Shown here: positions 8,057 to 16,975 of the stretch, piece by piece
How the letters are laid out: every line of letters begins with the position of its first letter
How positions within the stretch are numbered: position 1 is the first letter of the stretch
Assembly (NCBI RefSeq): GCF_001570425.1
Contig: NZ_BCSX01000029.1
Span: forward strand, 1 to 58,522
Direction: 5' to 3'
DNA length: 58,522 nucleotides
From: Mycolicibacterium brisbanense
GTDB taxonomy: Bacteria; Actinomycetota; Actinomycetes; Mycobacteriales; Mycobacteriaceae
Translations under genes and position numbers: made by a program
Notes under the pieces: model-generated
Database searches by the model: none
What the model saw: the letters and a program-made list of their open reading frames with translations, nothing else
Told to the model about the DNA's origin: nothing

Positions 8057-9586
8057 GTGCCGGTCCGAGATACCTGCCTCAAGGCCACGGCCGTACTTGC
8101 CGCCGCGGTCGCGCTACCGCTGGCGGCGTGCGGCAGCGACGATGAGAAGTCTTCGAACGGCAACACTCTGCACCGCTCCGCCCAGGGCGACTTGAGTGCG
8201 CCCGGCGGCGCCAGGCGGTTCGACGGCGATCAGACCGGTGCCGTGGGTGCGACGGTCAACGACGCCAAGGCGCACAACGTCATCCTGCTCATCGGCGACG
8301 GCATGGGCGATTCGGAGGTCACCATCGCGCGCAACTACCTCAAGGGTGCGGGCGGCAGCTTCGACGGCCTCGATGCGCTGCCCCTGACCGGGCAGTACAC
8401 CACCTACGCGCTGCACAAAGACGGAAAGCCGGATTACGTCACCGATTCGGCGGCGAGCGCGACGGGCTGGACCACCGGCACCAAGACCTTCAACGGCGCA
8501 CTGGGCGTGGACATCAAGGGCGCACCGCACACCACCATCCTCGAGCTCGCCAAGGCGCAGGGCTTCGCGACCGGAAACGTCACCACCGCGGAGATCCAGG
8601 ACGCCACACCCGCGGCCCAGTACGCGCACATCACCAAACGACGGTGCTATGGCCCCAAGGAAACCACCGCCGACTGCGCGTCGGAGGCACTGGAAAACGG
8701 CGGAGCGGGTTCGGTGACCGAGCAACTGCTGGCCGGCCATCCTGACCTGACCTTCGGCGGCGGCGCCAAGACGTTCGCCCAGACCTCGACGGGTGGCCCG
8801 CACAAGGGCAAGACCCTGGAGGTGCAGGCGAAGGAGGGCGGCTTCCAGATCGTCCGCACCGCAACCGAAATGGGCGCCCTCACCTCAGCGAGCCAGGACG
8901 AGCCGGTGCTCGGGCTGTTCGCCGAGGGCAACATGCCGGTCCGCTGGGCGGGGCCGCCCGCAGTCCGGCAGGGTTACCTCCAGCTGGCCGCGAGGTGCTC
9001 GGACAACCCCGCGCACACCACGGGGGTACCCACGCTCGCCGACATGACCGGCAAGGCCATCGATCTGCTCAAGGGTGGTCGCGCCGACAACGACAAGGGG
9101 TTCTTCCTGCAGGTGGAAGGCGCGTCGATCGACAAGCGCGATCACGCCGCGGACCCGTGCGGGCAGATCGGTGAGACCGTGGATTTCGACGAAGCGGTAC
9201 AGAAGGCACTCGACTTCGCGCGCGCCGACGGCAACACCCTGGTGATCGTCACCGCCGACCACGGCCACAGCAGCCAGATCGTCGAGGAGCTGACCGAGGA
9301 CGACCTGCGTGGCATCGCCGAGGACACCAAGCAGCCCATCGAGCGCGTGCGCGACGTGATGTATCCGGGCCTGACCCGCAAGCTGATGACGGCCGACGGC
9401 GCCGCCATGACCATCAGCTACGGCACGTCGGCTGATACCGGGGTCGAAGACGAGACGCACACCGGAACGCAGGTCCGGGTCGCGGCGTTCGGCCCGCGGG
9501 CGGCCAACGTGGTGGGACTCACCGACCAGACCGACCTGTTCTTCACCATGGCCGATGCCCTGGGCCTGGACCGGCAGGCGAAATGA
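8057..9586 (+). CDS. phoA: Alkaline phosphatase, lipoprotein
   Basis: PhoA-type metal-dependent phosphomonoesterase, 509 residues from the GTG at 8057, which has GAGGAG 6 bp upstream; an earlier in-frame start has no such site. The N-terminus is a lipoprotein signal ending LPLAAC with Cys25 as the lipidated residue, so the enzyme should sit outside the cytoplasmic membrane. Active-site landmarks are NVILLIGDGMGDSEV (metal Asp), TDSAASATG (nucleophile Ser), VEGASIDKRDHA, VIVTADHGHSS and the C-terminal ETHTGTQV (metal His). The gene abuts a convergent SDR gene with no gap. Induction by phosphate starvation is usual for the family, but no PhoP box was identified. Confidence 0.92.
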   Translation: MPVRDTCLKATAVLAAAVALPLAACGSDDEKSSNGNTLHRSAQGDLSAPGGARRFDGDQTGAVGATVNDAKAHNVILLIGDGMGDSEVTIARNYLKGAGGSFDGLDALPLTGQYTTYALHKDGKPDYVTDSAASATGWTTGTKTFNGALGVDIKGAPHTTILELAKAQGFATGNVTTAEIQDATPAAQYAHITKRRCYGPKETTADCASEALENGGAGSVTEQLLAGHPDLTFGGGAKTFAQTSTGGPHKGKTLEVQAKEGGFQIVRTATEMGALTSASQDEPVLGLFAEGNMPVRWAGPPAVRQGYLQLAARCSDNPAHTTGVPTLADMTGKAIDLLKGGRADNDKGFFLQVEGASIDKRDHAADPCGQIGETVDFDEAVQKALDFARADGNTLVIVTADHGHSSQIVEELTEDDLRGIAEDTKQPIERVRDVMYPGLTRKLMTADGAAMTISYGTSADTGVEDETHTGTQVRVAAFGPRAANVVGLTDQTDLFFTMADALGLDRQAK

Positions 9587-10453
9587 TCAGCGGCGTGGCC
9601 GAAGCGCGCGGGTGAACAGCACGTTCACCTGGCGCATCGCCACGCTGTAGGGCCACCACGCGAGGCGTTTGAAGGCATACAGGGCTCGGATGTCGGACGA
9701 GGTGTAGATCAGGAACCGGTTGCGCCGCACGCCGGCCAGGATCTTGGCGGCCGCCTTCTCCGGGGACACGGCGTGCCCGGCGAACCGGTCCACCCACTTC
9801 TGCACGTCGGGATCGTCGCGGTCGACGCCGGCGATCTGAACCGTCTGCACCAGACCGGTTTTCACCGCCCCCGGCACCACCACCGACACCCCGATGCGGT
9901 GCCGAGCCAGGTCGAACCGGAGCACCTCGCTGAGCCCACGCAGCCCGTACTTGCTGGCACTGTAGGCACTGTGCCAGGGCAGGGCCACGATGCCGGCGGC
10001 CGACGACACGTTCACCAGTTGACCACCCCTGCGGGCGGCGACCATCGGCGGCACGAACGTCTCGATCACGTGGATCGGACCCATGAGGTTGACGTCGATC
10101 ATCGAGCGCCAATGCTGATGGGTGAGCTGATCGACCGTGCCCCACGCGGAGATGCCCGCGATGTTCATCACCACGTCCATCGCGGAGTGCGCAGTGTGGA
10201 TGTCGGCCGCGAACGCGGCGACCTGGTCGTAGTCCGAGATGTCCAGTGCGCGGTGTGCGGGCACCTGGGCGCCGAGCGCCTGTGCGTCCGCCACCGTCTG
10301 CGCCAGACCGTCAGCGTCGCGGTCGGTCAGGTACAGTTCGGCGCCCTGCGCCGCCAGAGCGAGCGCCGTCGCTCGCCCGATCCCACTCGCCGCCCCCGTG
10401 ATGAAGCAGCGTTTCCCCCGAAAATCGCTCCCCTGCGCCATAGCGGTGACCAT
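9587..10453 (-). CDS. Short-chain dehydrogenase/reductase
   Basis: NAD(P)-dependent oxidoreductase of the classical SDR family. It has the cofactor loop TGAASGIG followed by LYLTDRD, which favours NAD. It also has the structural NIAG-like motif (MNIAGIS) and the catalytic Ser and YSASK (Tyr-x-x-x-Lys). The C-terminus (FLIYTSSDIRALYAFKRLAWWPYSVAMRQVN) is an amphipathic extension seen in mycobacterial membrane-associated SDRs. Start sites at 10453 and 10441 are both possible and neither has a good ribosome binding site; 10453 is used because it lies 10 bp after the TetR stop. It forms an operon with that TetR gene, opposite cyp136, and matches Rv3057c by position. The substrate is unknown. Confidence 0.9.
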   Translation of the reverse strand: MVTAMAQGSDFRGKRCFITGAASGIGRATALALAAQGAELYLTDRDADGLAQTVADAQALGAQVPAHRALDISDYDQVAAFAADIHTAHSAMDVVMNIAGISAWGTVDQLTHQHWRSMIDVNLMGPIHVIETFVPPMVAARRGGQLVNVSSAAGIVALPWHSAYSASKYGLRGLSEVLRFDLARHRIGVSVVVPGAVKTGLVQTVQIAGVDRDDPDVQKWVDRFAGHAVSPEKAAAKILAGVRRNRFLIYTSSDIRALYAFKRLAWWPYSVAMRQVNVLFTRALRPRR

Positions 10454-10463
10454 ACCGGGACGG

Positions 10464-11105
10464 CTAGCGGGGCCGACCGCCCCACAGGGCATTGAGCCAC
10501 AGGCGTTCCAGCACGTCGATCGCGCGCTGCGGATCCTCGCCGCGGCCGATGAACGCGGGATCGTGGGACAGCGTCATCGCGGTGGTAGCAACCAGCATGC
10601 GCACCAGCCCGGAGATGTCGTCGGAGATCGGGCGAGCCCCGCTGTCCTGCTCGATCAGGCCGACGATCTTGGCGATCACCCCGTCCTCGAAGTCGTTCAT
10701 CAACTCGCGGATCTGCGCATCGGTGTTCTGCGCGATGGTGCAGGCCGACATGATCGGGTCGTTGGTGGCGAAGACCAGGGCGGCATTGCCGACCATCCGC
10801 TTCGCGAACGCGGCGGGTTCCTCGTCGGGCTCGCGCGGCGCGTAGTTGTGCGTGAGTTGGTCGAGCTGCTCCATGGCCTCGGCCACGATCACCGCGAGGA
10901 CCGCGTACTTGCTGTCGAAGTAGAAGTAGAAACCCGAGCGGGCCACCCCGGCGCGTTCACTGATCGCGCTGACGGACAGGTCGGCGAACGACTGTTCCTC
11001 GAGCAATTCCCGAACAGCCTTGACGATGGCCTCGCGCTGCCGGTCACCACGGCTGCGCCGCACCGAGCCTTCGTTGCCGTCCTCCGGGATCTGTTCGGCG
11101 GTCAT
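10464..11105 (-). CDS. TetR family regulator (EthR-like)
   Basis: Repressor of 213 residues from the ATG at 11105. The helix-turn-helix DLSVSAISERAGVARSGFYF is followed by YFDSKYAVLAVI, which is the EthR-like form of the domain. A conserved all-helical ligand domain follows. An in-frame extension to 11201 would run through the palindromic operator, so it is not used. It is divergent from cyp136 and upstream of the SDR gene, and matches Rv3058c by position. It probably represses itself and cyp136 through the palindrome at 11143-11160. Its ligand is not known; a CYP136 substrate or product is a reasonable guess. Confidence 0.92.
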   Translation of the reverse strand: MTAEQIPEDGNEGSVRRSRGDRQREAIVKAVRELLEEQSFADLSVSAISERAGVARSGFYFYFDSKYAVLAVIVAEAMEQLDQLTHNYAPREPDEEPAAFAKRMVGNAALVFATNDPIMSACTIAQNTDAQIRELMNDFEDGVIAKIVGLIEQDSGARPISDDISGLVRMLVATTAMTLSHDPAFIGRGEDPQRAIDVLERLWLNALWGGRPR

Positions 11106-11142
11106 GGCACTAGACCTTCGCATTGCGACAGGCCAGAACAAA

Positions 11143-11160
11143 ACTTGACATGCGTCAAGT
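11143..11160. promoter_or_regulatory. Likely TetR operator of cyp136
   Basis: ACTTGAC (11143-11149) and GTCAAGT (11154-11160) form a perfect 7-bp inverted repeat with a 4-bp centre, in the intergenic region between the TetR gene and cyp136. The left arm includes TTGACA, a possible -35 element for cyp136, so repressor binding would block the promoter. Confidence 0.65.
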
Positions 11161-11233
11161 CTGACAGCCAGGATGGCCTCAGGTGGTGACATCGACCACA
11201 CATTGTCAGTTTCAGCGGCCTCAGGAGCGGTTC

Positions 11234-12715
11234 ATGGCAACGATCAGCACTCCGCACTATCTCCTTGATCAGGCAAAGCGGCGCTTCACTCCGACTCCGA
11301 ACACGCTGCCGGGCATGGCCGCCGTGGAGAAGCGCCTGAAGAACAAGGACTGGGACCAGTTCGTCTTCGCCGAGCCACCGGCAGGCAGCGACCTCAAGCC
11401 TGTCCTGGGCGACTCCGGGCTGCCGATCATCGGCCACATGATCGAGATCTTCCGTGGCGGTCCGGACTTCATCCTCGAGCTGTACCGCAAGCACGGGCCG
11501 GTCTACTACGCGCACACGCCTGCCTTGTCACAGGTGATGGCGCTGGGCCCGGATGCCACCCAGACCGTGTTCTCCAACCGCAACAAAGATTTCTCTCAGC
11601 GCGCCTGGGACCCCGTCATCGGGCCGTTCTTCGAGGGCGGCCTGATGCTGCTCGATTTCGACGAACACATGTTCCACCGCCGGATCATGCAGGAAGCCTT
11701 CACGCGCACCAGGCTGACGGGCTACGTATCGCACATCGATTCGGTGGCGACGCAGGTGCTGGCCAACGACTGGGTGGCCAACGACCCGCGGTTCCTGTTC
11801 CACCCGGCAGCCAAGAAGCTGACCCTCGACATCGCCTCCGAGGTCTTCATGGGCCACCCGGCGGGCACCGATCACAAGCTCGTGACCACCATCAACCAGG
11901 CGTTCACCACCACCACCCGGGCCGGCAATGCGATTGTGCGCACCCCCGTTCCTCCGCTGTCGTGGTGGCGCGGCATCCAGGCCCGCAAAACCCTGGAGGA
12001 CTACTTCGCCGGCCGGATCGCAGAGAAGCGCCGGTCGGAGGGCTCCGACATGTTCAGCGTGCTCTGTCACGCTCAGGACGAGGACGGCCAGAGCTTCACC
12101 GACGACCAGATCGTCGCGCACATGATCTTCCTGATGATGGCCGCGCACGACACCACGACGTCGACTCTGACCACCATGGCGTATCACCTGGCGGCCAACC
12201 CGCAGTGGCAGGACAAGCTGCGCGAGGAGTCCGAGCGCATCGGTGATGCGCCGCTGGACATCGAGGCGCTGGAGAAGTTGGAGACCTACGACCTGGTGAT
12301 CAACGAAGCGCTGCGGATGCAGACGCCGCTGGGCTTCAACTTCCGGCGCGCGGTGCGTGACACCGAAATACTCGGCTACTACATTCCCGCAGGCACCGAC
12401 GTGGTCACCTGGCCGGCAATCAACCACCGCTTACCCGAATTGTGGACGGACCCAGAGCGTTTCGACCCCGACCGTTTCGCCGAACCGCGCAGCGAGCACA
12501 AGAAGCACCGTTACGCGTTTGCTCCGTTCGGCGGTGGTGCGCACAAGTGCATCGGCATGGTGTTCGGTCAGCTGGAGATCAAGACCGTCATGCACCGGCT
12601 CATGCGCCGGTACCAGTTGGAGTTGGCGCACCCGGGCTACCAGCCGTGGTACGACTACGGCGGCATGGCCGTACCGGTCGACGGCATGCCGATCGTGCTG
12701 CGCCCGATCCACTGA
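11234..12715 (+). CDS. cyp136: Cytochrome P450, CYP136 family
   Basis: Haem monooxygenase of 493 residues, starting at the ATG 11234 with AGGAG 6 bp upstream. The oxygen-binding I-helix reads MMAAHDTTTSTL, the K-helix EALRMQ (ExxR), and the haem ligand Cys439 lies in FAPFGGGAHKCIGMVFG. There is no N-terminal membrane anchor, as usual for bacterial P450s, which need external ferredoxin and reductase; none is adjacent. The TetR/SDR neighbourhood is the Rv3057c-Rv3059 arrangement, so CYP136 is the best name. A sterol- or terpenoid-like substrate has been suggested for this clan (CYP51-like fold), but the true substrate is not known. Confidence 0.93.
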   Translation: MATISTPHYLLDQAKRRFTPTPNTLPGMAAVEKRLKNKDWDQFVFAEPPAGSDLKPVLGDSGLPIIGHMIEIFRGGPDFILELYRKHGPVYYAHTPALSQVMALGPDATQTVFSNRNKDFSQRAWDPVIGPFFEGGLMLLDFDEHMFHRRIMQEAFTRTRLTGYVSHIDSVATQVLANDWVANDPRFLFHPAAKKLTLDIASEVFMGHPAGTDHKLVTTINQAFTTTTRAGNAIVRTPVPPLSWWRGIQARKTLEDYFAGRIAEKRRSEGSDMFSVLCHAQDEDGQSFTDDQIVAHMIFLMMAAHDTTTSTLTTMAYHLAANPQWQDKLREESERIGDAPLDIEALEKLETYDLVINEALRMQTPLGFNFRRAVRDTEILGYYIPAGTDVVTWPAINHRLPELWTDPERFDPDRFAEPRSEHKKHRYAFAPFGGGAHKCIGMVFGQLEIKTVMHRLMRRYQLELAHPGYQPWYDYGGMAVPVDGMPIVLRPIH

Positions 12716-12722
12716 GGCGGTG

Positions 12723-13208
12723 TCAGGCGGTCATCAGCCGGTTCACACACGCGATGACGGCCCGCAGCGCCGACAGCTCCGGGTCGTCGTCGAGTCCCAT
12801 CGCCCACATGCTGCGGGTTCCGTCGCTGCCCTGCAGGAAGGTGGCGGTGCGCCCGCCGGTCGGCAGCTGGTGAAACGACGTCGTCTCCAGGGCGATACCG
12901 CGGTCGTACAGCATCGCGGTCAGCGCGGCGATCGGCCCGCTGGCGGCGGCACGTGAGGTGCTGACGGTATCACCGACGGCAATCGTGGCCTGGTAGCGGC
13001 GGCTCTGCGGTCCCAGCCGGTATCCCGGGCGGGCGTCGGTGCAACTCCACTGCCGCATGCGCAGCGGCCCGCCACTGGGGGCGTATTCGGCCAGGAAGTC
13101 ATCCCAGGACGCAGACTCCGCAGCGGCCCGCACACCGCGCGGCAAAGGCGCGGCGAAGCTCGCCGCGAACGCTGGGTGCATAACTGGTGTTGCCGATGAG
13201 GGGTACAT
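12723..13208 (-). CDS. Stand-alone LeuA regulatory-domain protein
   Basis: Small protein of 161 residues whose C-terminal 110 residues resemble the allosteric (leucine-binding, dimerisation) domain of 2-isopropylmalate synthase. The conserved stretches are SGPIAALTAMLYDRG, a variant of the LeuA DGPVDA helix, then the beta-alpha unit around GRTATFLQ, and WAMGLDDDPELSALRAVIAC, which parallels WGVGIDxxIxxASLxAVxSAVNR. The catalytic TIM barrel is absent. AGAAGG precedes the ATG at 13208; a second start at 13181 is possible. It is convergent with cyp136 with a 7-bp gap. It could modulate LeuA by forming mixed dimers or bind another small ligand; this is inference. Confidence 0.75.
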   Translation of the reverse strand: MYPSSATPVMHPAFAASFAAPLPRGVRAAAESASWDDFLAEYAPSGGPLRMRQWSCTDARPGYRLGPQSRRYQATIAVGDTVSTSRAAASGPIAALTAMLYDRGIALETTSFHQLPTGGRTATFLQGSDGTRSMWAMGLDDDPELSALRAVIACVNRLMTA

Positions 13209-13399
13209 GTGCCGGCCTTCTCTTTGTCCAGAGGAAGTGACCGACGACGTAGCAATGACCCACAGCGAGGGGTCGGTCGAGATCAGACCCCGCTGCGGGT
13301 TGCTACTACAAGTCGCCTTGGCACGTTGGCGATGCTAGACGCTCCCCCGGCGGTCGCGCAATCACTTTCACTGGGTAACGTCAGCGCCGTGGACGCCTC

Positions 13400-14161
13400 A
13401 TGAGCTTGTGGGACGTCGCATTGCTCATCGCCGCCGGGATCATCGGTGGGCTGTCCGGCAGCATCGCCGGCCTCGCATCGATCGCCACCTACCCAGCCCT
13501 ACTGCTGATCGGTCTGCCACCGGTGGCGGCGAACGTGACCAACACCGTCGCCCTCGTGTTCAACGGCATCGGGTCGGTGTGGGGTTCACGTCCCGAGTTG
13601 GCCGGGCAGGGTGCGTGGATCAAGCGGATCATGCCGGTCGCCGTGGTCGGTGGCGCGGTGGGCGCGGCACTGCTGCTGTGCACCCCTGCCGCAGGTTTCG
13701 AGAAAGCGGTGCCCTTACTCATCGGCGGCGCGTCGTTGGCAATCCTGTTGCCGCCCAAGGAACATCGGGAAGCACGCAAGGGTGGTCACCGCGCGCACAT
13801 CGCGCGCGTCACCGTGGAAGCCGCAGCGATCTTTCTCATCACGATCTACGGTGGCTATTTCGGCGCCGCGGCGGGCGTGCTGTTGTTGGCTCTGTTGCTC
13901 CGCGCCGGGGGTGCCACGCTGGCTCATGCCAACGCGGGCAAGAACGTCATCCTCGGCGTCGCCAATTCGGTGGCGGCCCTTGCCTTCGTGTTCTTGGCGC
14001 CCGTGTACTGGCCTGCGGTGCTGCCGCTGGGGTTGGGCTGTTTCGTCGGTTCAGCGCTGGGACCGATCGTGGTGCGGCACGCTCCGGCCACGCCGCTGCG
14101 GGTGCTGATCGGCTTGGCCGGCCTCGCGCTGGCCATCAAACTCGCCGTCGACGCCTACTGA
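13400..14161 (+). CDS. TSUP family permease (TauE/SafE)
   Basis: Integral membrane protein of 253 residues with about eight hydrophobic segments and the two internally similar halves typical of the sulfite exporter TauE/SafE family. The first half has the glycine-rich start IAAGIIGGLSGSIAGLASIATYPALL followed by PPVAANVTNTVALVFNGIGS. The second half repeats it as YGGYFGAAAGVLLLALLLRA and HANAGKNVILGVANSVAALAFVF. Members move small organic or sulfur anions such as sulfite, sulfonates or sulfoacetate. No sulfur gene is adjacent, so the substrate cannot be inferred. The 190-bp upstream gap holds no recognised signal. Confidence 0.88.
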   Translation: MSLWDVALLIAAGIIGGLSGSIAGLASIATYPALLLIGLPPVAANVTNTVALVFNGIGSVWGSRPELAGQGAWIKRIMPVAVVGGAVGAALLLCTPAAGFEKAVPLLIGGASLAILLPPKEHREARKGGHRAHIARVTVEAAAIFLITIYGGYFGAAAGVLLLALLLRAGGATLAHANAGKNVILGVANSVAALAFVFLAPVYWPAVLPLGLGCFVGSALGPIVVRHAPATPLRVLIGLAGLALAIKLAVDAY

Positions 14162-14231
14162 CCTCTCTCGCGAACAGACGCCGCGGTACGCGACACGCCG
14201 CCTTTGCCGCACCCGCGTGTCTGCTCGCCGG
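14162..14231. repeat. Intergenic GCGA/CGACACGCCG repeat, possible bidirectional terminator
   Basis: Between two convergent genes, an imperfect inverted repeat pairs GCGAACAGACGC with GCGTGTCTGCTCGC and encloses CGACACGCCG. A similar motif set (GCGAGCGTGCGCGTCTG and CGACACGCCG) is at 21263-21294, also just past a gene end. This suggests a short dispersed intergenic element acting as a terminator. Confidence 0.4.
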
Positions 14232-15296
14232 TCAAACGAACGGGTTGTCCCCCTTGGCGACACGGGTTCCGAGGTCGATCAGGTTGGCCGCCGACGCGTG
14301 CAGCTGTTCACCGGCTTCCCGGCTGGCGCGGCCGGCCAGGTAGCGCGACCATGTGCCCTCGATCACGATGCCCAGCTTGAAACAGGCCAGTGCCACATAC
14401 CAGTCCAACGCCGAGGTCGTGCGGCCACCGGCGTCGCGGTAGGCGTCGAGCAGGTCGCGCCGGCAGGCGAGCCCGCCGAGAGCGGCGAGCGCCGAACCGG
14501 CGTTGATCGGGTTGGGTTGATCGGGCCAGCACACCAACATCCAGCCGAGATCCAGCAGCGGGTCGCCGATGGTGCACATCTCCCAGTCGATGAACGCGGC
14601 CAACTGCGGGCTCTCGCGGCGCAGCAGCACGTTGTTCAGGTGGGCGTCGCCATGCATGATCCCGGGCTCGGTGTCGGGCGGCCGGTTCGATTCCAGCCAC
14701 TGCGCCAACTCCCCCACTGCGGGCAGTGATTCCGGCGCATAGTGCTCGTGGCGATAGCTCTCCAGCAGTCGCAGGAATTGCGGAACCTGGCGGGCCAGAA
14801 AGGAACCCGGCGGCCGGATCTCGGCGAGGGGACTGCCTTGCCAGGTGGCGTTGCCGAGTTCGGCCAGGCTCGCGGCATAGGACAGTCCGACCCGGTAGCG
14901 CAGGTCCGGATCGGTGCGGTAGGCCTCGGCGACCTCGGTGCCCGGATTGAATCCGTCCACCTGCTCCATGAGATAGAACACGACACCGAGCACGTCGAGA
15001 TCGGTGCAGCCGGCGATGAATCCGGGATGGGGTACCGCGGAGCCGGCCAGCGTGCGCAGCACGGCGATCTCCCGCAGCATCGTCTTGTCACTGGTCGGCC
15101 GGGGGTGCAGTGGAGGACGGCGCAGCACCATCGGTCTGCCGTCGACCCGCAGCCCGACCACGATGTTCTGCGTTCCGCCGGTCAGCGGTGCGACATCGGT
15201 GATGGCCGAACCGATTCCCTGGCTCTGCAGCCAGGGCGTCAACGCCGCCAGGTCGGCGTCACTGAGCGTCGGCAGCTGATCCGCGTCGTCCGGCAT
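14232..15296 (-). CDS. APH-like phosphotransferase
   Basis: Aminoglycoside phosphotransferase/choline-kinase fold protein of 354 residues. It has the nucleotide-binding start GGTQNIVVGLRVDGRPMVLRR, the Brenner catalytic motif HGDAHLNNVLL and the magnesium-binding FIDWEMCTIGDPLLDLGWML. This subgroup is common in mycobacteria and is often linked to acyl-CoA dehydrogenases rather than antibiotic resistance; it may phosphorylate hydroxyl-acyl substrates. No acyl-CoA dehydrogenase is adjacent here. It lies 22 bp downstream of a methyltransferase gene on the same strand, so the two may be co-transcribed. Confidence 0.88.
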   Translation of the reverse strand: MPDDADQLPTLSDADLAALTPWLQSQGIGSAITDVAPLTGGTQNIVVGLRVDGRPMVLRRPPLHPRPTSDKTMLREIAVLRTLAGSAVPHPGFIAGCTDLDVLGVVFYLMEQVDGFNPGTEVAEAYRTDPDLRYRVGLSYAASLAELGNATWQGSPLAEIRPPGSFLARQVPQFLRLLESYRHEHYAPESLPAVGELAQWLESNRPPDTEPGIMHGDAHLNNVLLRRESPQLAAFIDWEMCTIGDPLLDLGWMLVCWPDQPNPINAGSALAALGGLACRRDLLDAYRDAGGRTTSALDWYVALACFKLGIVIEGTWSRYLAGRASREAGEQLHASAANLIDLGTRVAKGDNPFV

Positions 15297-15318
15297 GCAG
15301 CCATCGTGCCAGCCGCGC

Positions 15319-16128
15319 TCAACGCTTGCGCGCGGTCAGCAGAAGGTACTGCCAGTCCATCGAGCCGTCGTTGATGTTGCGGTCCCCCAGAGCGGCGATG
15401 TCGGCGTCCAGCGCCGCCACCCGTGCCGGGTCGTCGGCGATGCCGCGGTACGCCGCGATCGTCGGCCCGTAGTTGGCCTTGAAATAGTCACGGAACGCTG
15501 CCCCGTCGGGGAAGGTGTCGACCGACAGGTCTCGGCGGTGCGTCGTGATGTCGACGACCGCGTCGCCCAGCAGCGCATTGACGTAGGCCTCACCGCCCCA
15601 CAGCGGCGGCGCGGACACCCCTGCCGGCGCTGCGGGCACGTACGGCTTCATGGTCGCGAACAACTGGCCGATGAAACCCTCAGGCGTCCAACTGATCAGG
15701 CCGATCCGGCCACCCGGGCGGCAGACCCGGACCAACTCGTCGGCGGCCTGCTGATGATGCGGGGCGAACATCACGCCGATGCACGACATCACCACGTCGA
15801 ATTCGGCGTCCTCGAACGGCAGAGCCTCGGCGTTGGCTTCGCGCCACTGCAGCTCGACGCCGCGCTGGGTGGCCAACTCCCGGCCCCGCTGCACCAACTC
15901 CGGACACAGATCGCTGGCGACGACGTGGGCGCCGGTCATCGCGGCCGGGATCGCCGCGTTGCCGGTGCCGGCCGCGACATCGAGCACCCGGTCGCCGGAC
16001 GCGATGCCACAGGCCGCCACGAGTTCAGGACCCAGCGGCGCCACCACGTCGGCGGCGATGGCGGCGTAATCGCCCAACGCCCACAGCGCACGGTGTTTGG
16101 CTGCCAGATCGTCCACTACGGCACTCAT
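15319..16128 (-). CDS. SAM-dependent methyltransferase, class I
   Basis: 269 residues from the ATG at 16128, which has GAGAGGAG a few bases upstream; an open frame continuing further upstream is ignored because it crosses the divergent promoter. The SAM-binding motif I is VLDVAAGTGNAAIPAA, with the acidic ribose contact in HVVASDLCPEL, motif II/III in ANAEALPFEDAEFDVVMSCIGVMFAPH and post-motif VCRPGGRIGLISW. It resembles ubiquinone/menaquinone methyltransferase (UbiE)-like and uncharacterised mycobacterial enzymes. It is divergent from an HxlR regulator that probably controls it. Confidence 0.9.
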   Translation of the reverse strand: MSAVVDDLAAKHRALWALGDYAAIAADVVAPLGPELVAACGIASGDRVLDVAAGTGNAAIPAAMTGAHVVASDLCPELVQRGRELATQRGVELQWREANAEALPFEDAEFDVVMSCIGVMFAPHHQQAADELVRVCRPGGRIGLISWTPEGFIGQLFATMKPYVPAAPAGVSAPPLWGGEAYVNALLGDAVVDITTHRRDLSVDTFPDGAAFRDYFKANYGPTIAAYRGIADDPARVAALDADIAALGDRNINDGSMDWQYLLLTARKR

Positions 16129-16193
16129 CGGTGACTCCTCTCGGATGGGTGAAACCATGGTCAGGCCCGGCCGCGCGCACATCCAGTTCCAGT

Positions 16194-16223
16194 TCTGTAC
16201 CGGCCCCGATACTGAATCTGTAC
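16194..16223. promoter_or_regulatory. Direct repeat TCTGTAC in divergent promoter
   Basis: TCTGTAC occurs at 16194-16200 and 16217-16223, 23 bp apart (about two helical turns), between the divergent methyltransferase and HxlR genes. Candidate binding sites for the HxlR regulator. Confidence 0.4.
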
Positions 16224-16279
16224 TGGGCACGCCGGCTGCGAGACCATAGATTCGGCGGCGATCCACGAAAGGTGCGGAT

Positions 16280-16954
16280 ATGTCGGGATACGGCCAGTTC
16301 TGCCCGATGGCCAAGGCCATGGAATTGCTCGATGAACGCTGGACGATGCTGGTGGTGCGGGAGCTTCTGCTCGGCAGCACCCATTTCAACGACCTACGTC
16401 GTGGCGTGCCGAAGATGTCCCCTGCGCTGCTGTCCAAGCGGCTCAAGACGCTCACCCGCGCCGGGGTCGTCGAGCGCACCGAAATCGACGGGCGCACAAC
16501 GTATTCCCTCACAGAATGCGGTCAAGAGCTGGCCGGCATCGTCACCGCACTCGGCGCGTGGGGAGTTCGCTGGATCGGTGAGCTCGGCGAGGCCGACCTC
16601 GATCCTCACCTGCTGTTCTGGGACATGCGCCGCACCATCCCGATCGAGAACTGGCCGCGGTCGCGCACCACGATCGCCTTCATTCTCGACGGCGTCGCGG
16701 TCAAGGCATCGCGGTGGTGGCTGGTGGTGTCCGACGGCCAGGCCGATGTGTGCGATGTCGACCCGGGCTATGACGTGACAGGCACGGTCGAGACCAGCCT
16801 GCGCACCCTGACCCGGATCTGGCGTGGCGACCAGGGCTGGACGCACGCTGTGCTCGACGGCAGCGTCGCGTTGTCAGGTCCGGCCGACGTGCGCCGCGCG
16901 ATCCCCAAGTGGCTCGGGCAGAGCGCGTCGGCCGCGGTGCCCAGGCCGGCCTGA
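16280..16954 (+). CDS. HxlR family regulator with C-terminal extension
   Basis: Winged-helix regulator of 224 residues. The HxlR domain fills about residues 5-95: FCPMAKAMELLDERWTMLVVRELL, with a Cys at position 8 that in some relatives senses electrophiles. It continues with HFNDLRRGVPKMSPALLSKRLKTL (recognition helix) and the wing ERTEIDGRTTYSLT. The C-terminal about 110 residues form an extra domain resembling the SCP2-like sterol-carrier extension found on some mycobacterial HxlR proteins, which could bind a lipid ligand. It is divergent from a methyltransferase gene. Confidence 0.9.
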   Translation: MSGYGQFCPMAKAMELLDERWTMLVVRELLLGSTHFNDLRRGVPKMSPALLSKRLKTLTRAGVVERTEIDGRTTYSLTECGQELAGIVTALGAWGVRWIGELGEADLDPHLLFWDMRRTIPIENWPRSRTTIAFILDGVAVKASRWWLVVSDGQADVCDVDPGYDVTGTVETSLRTLTRIWRGDQGWTHAVLDGSVALSGPADVRRAIPKWLGQSASAAVPRPA

Positions 16955-16975
16955 ACATCGTTGTGAGATAACGAC

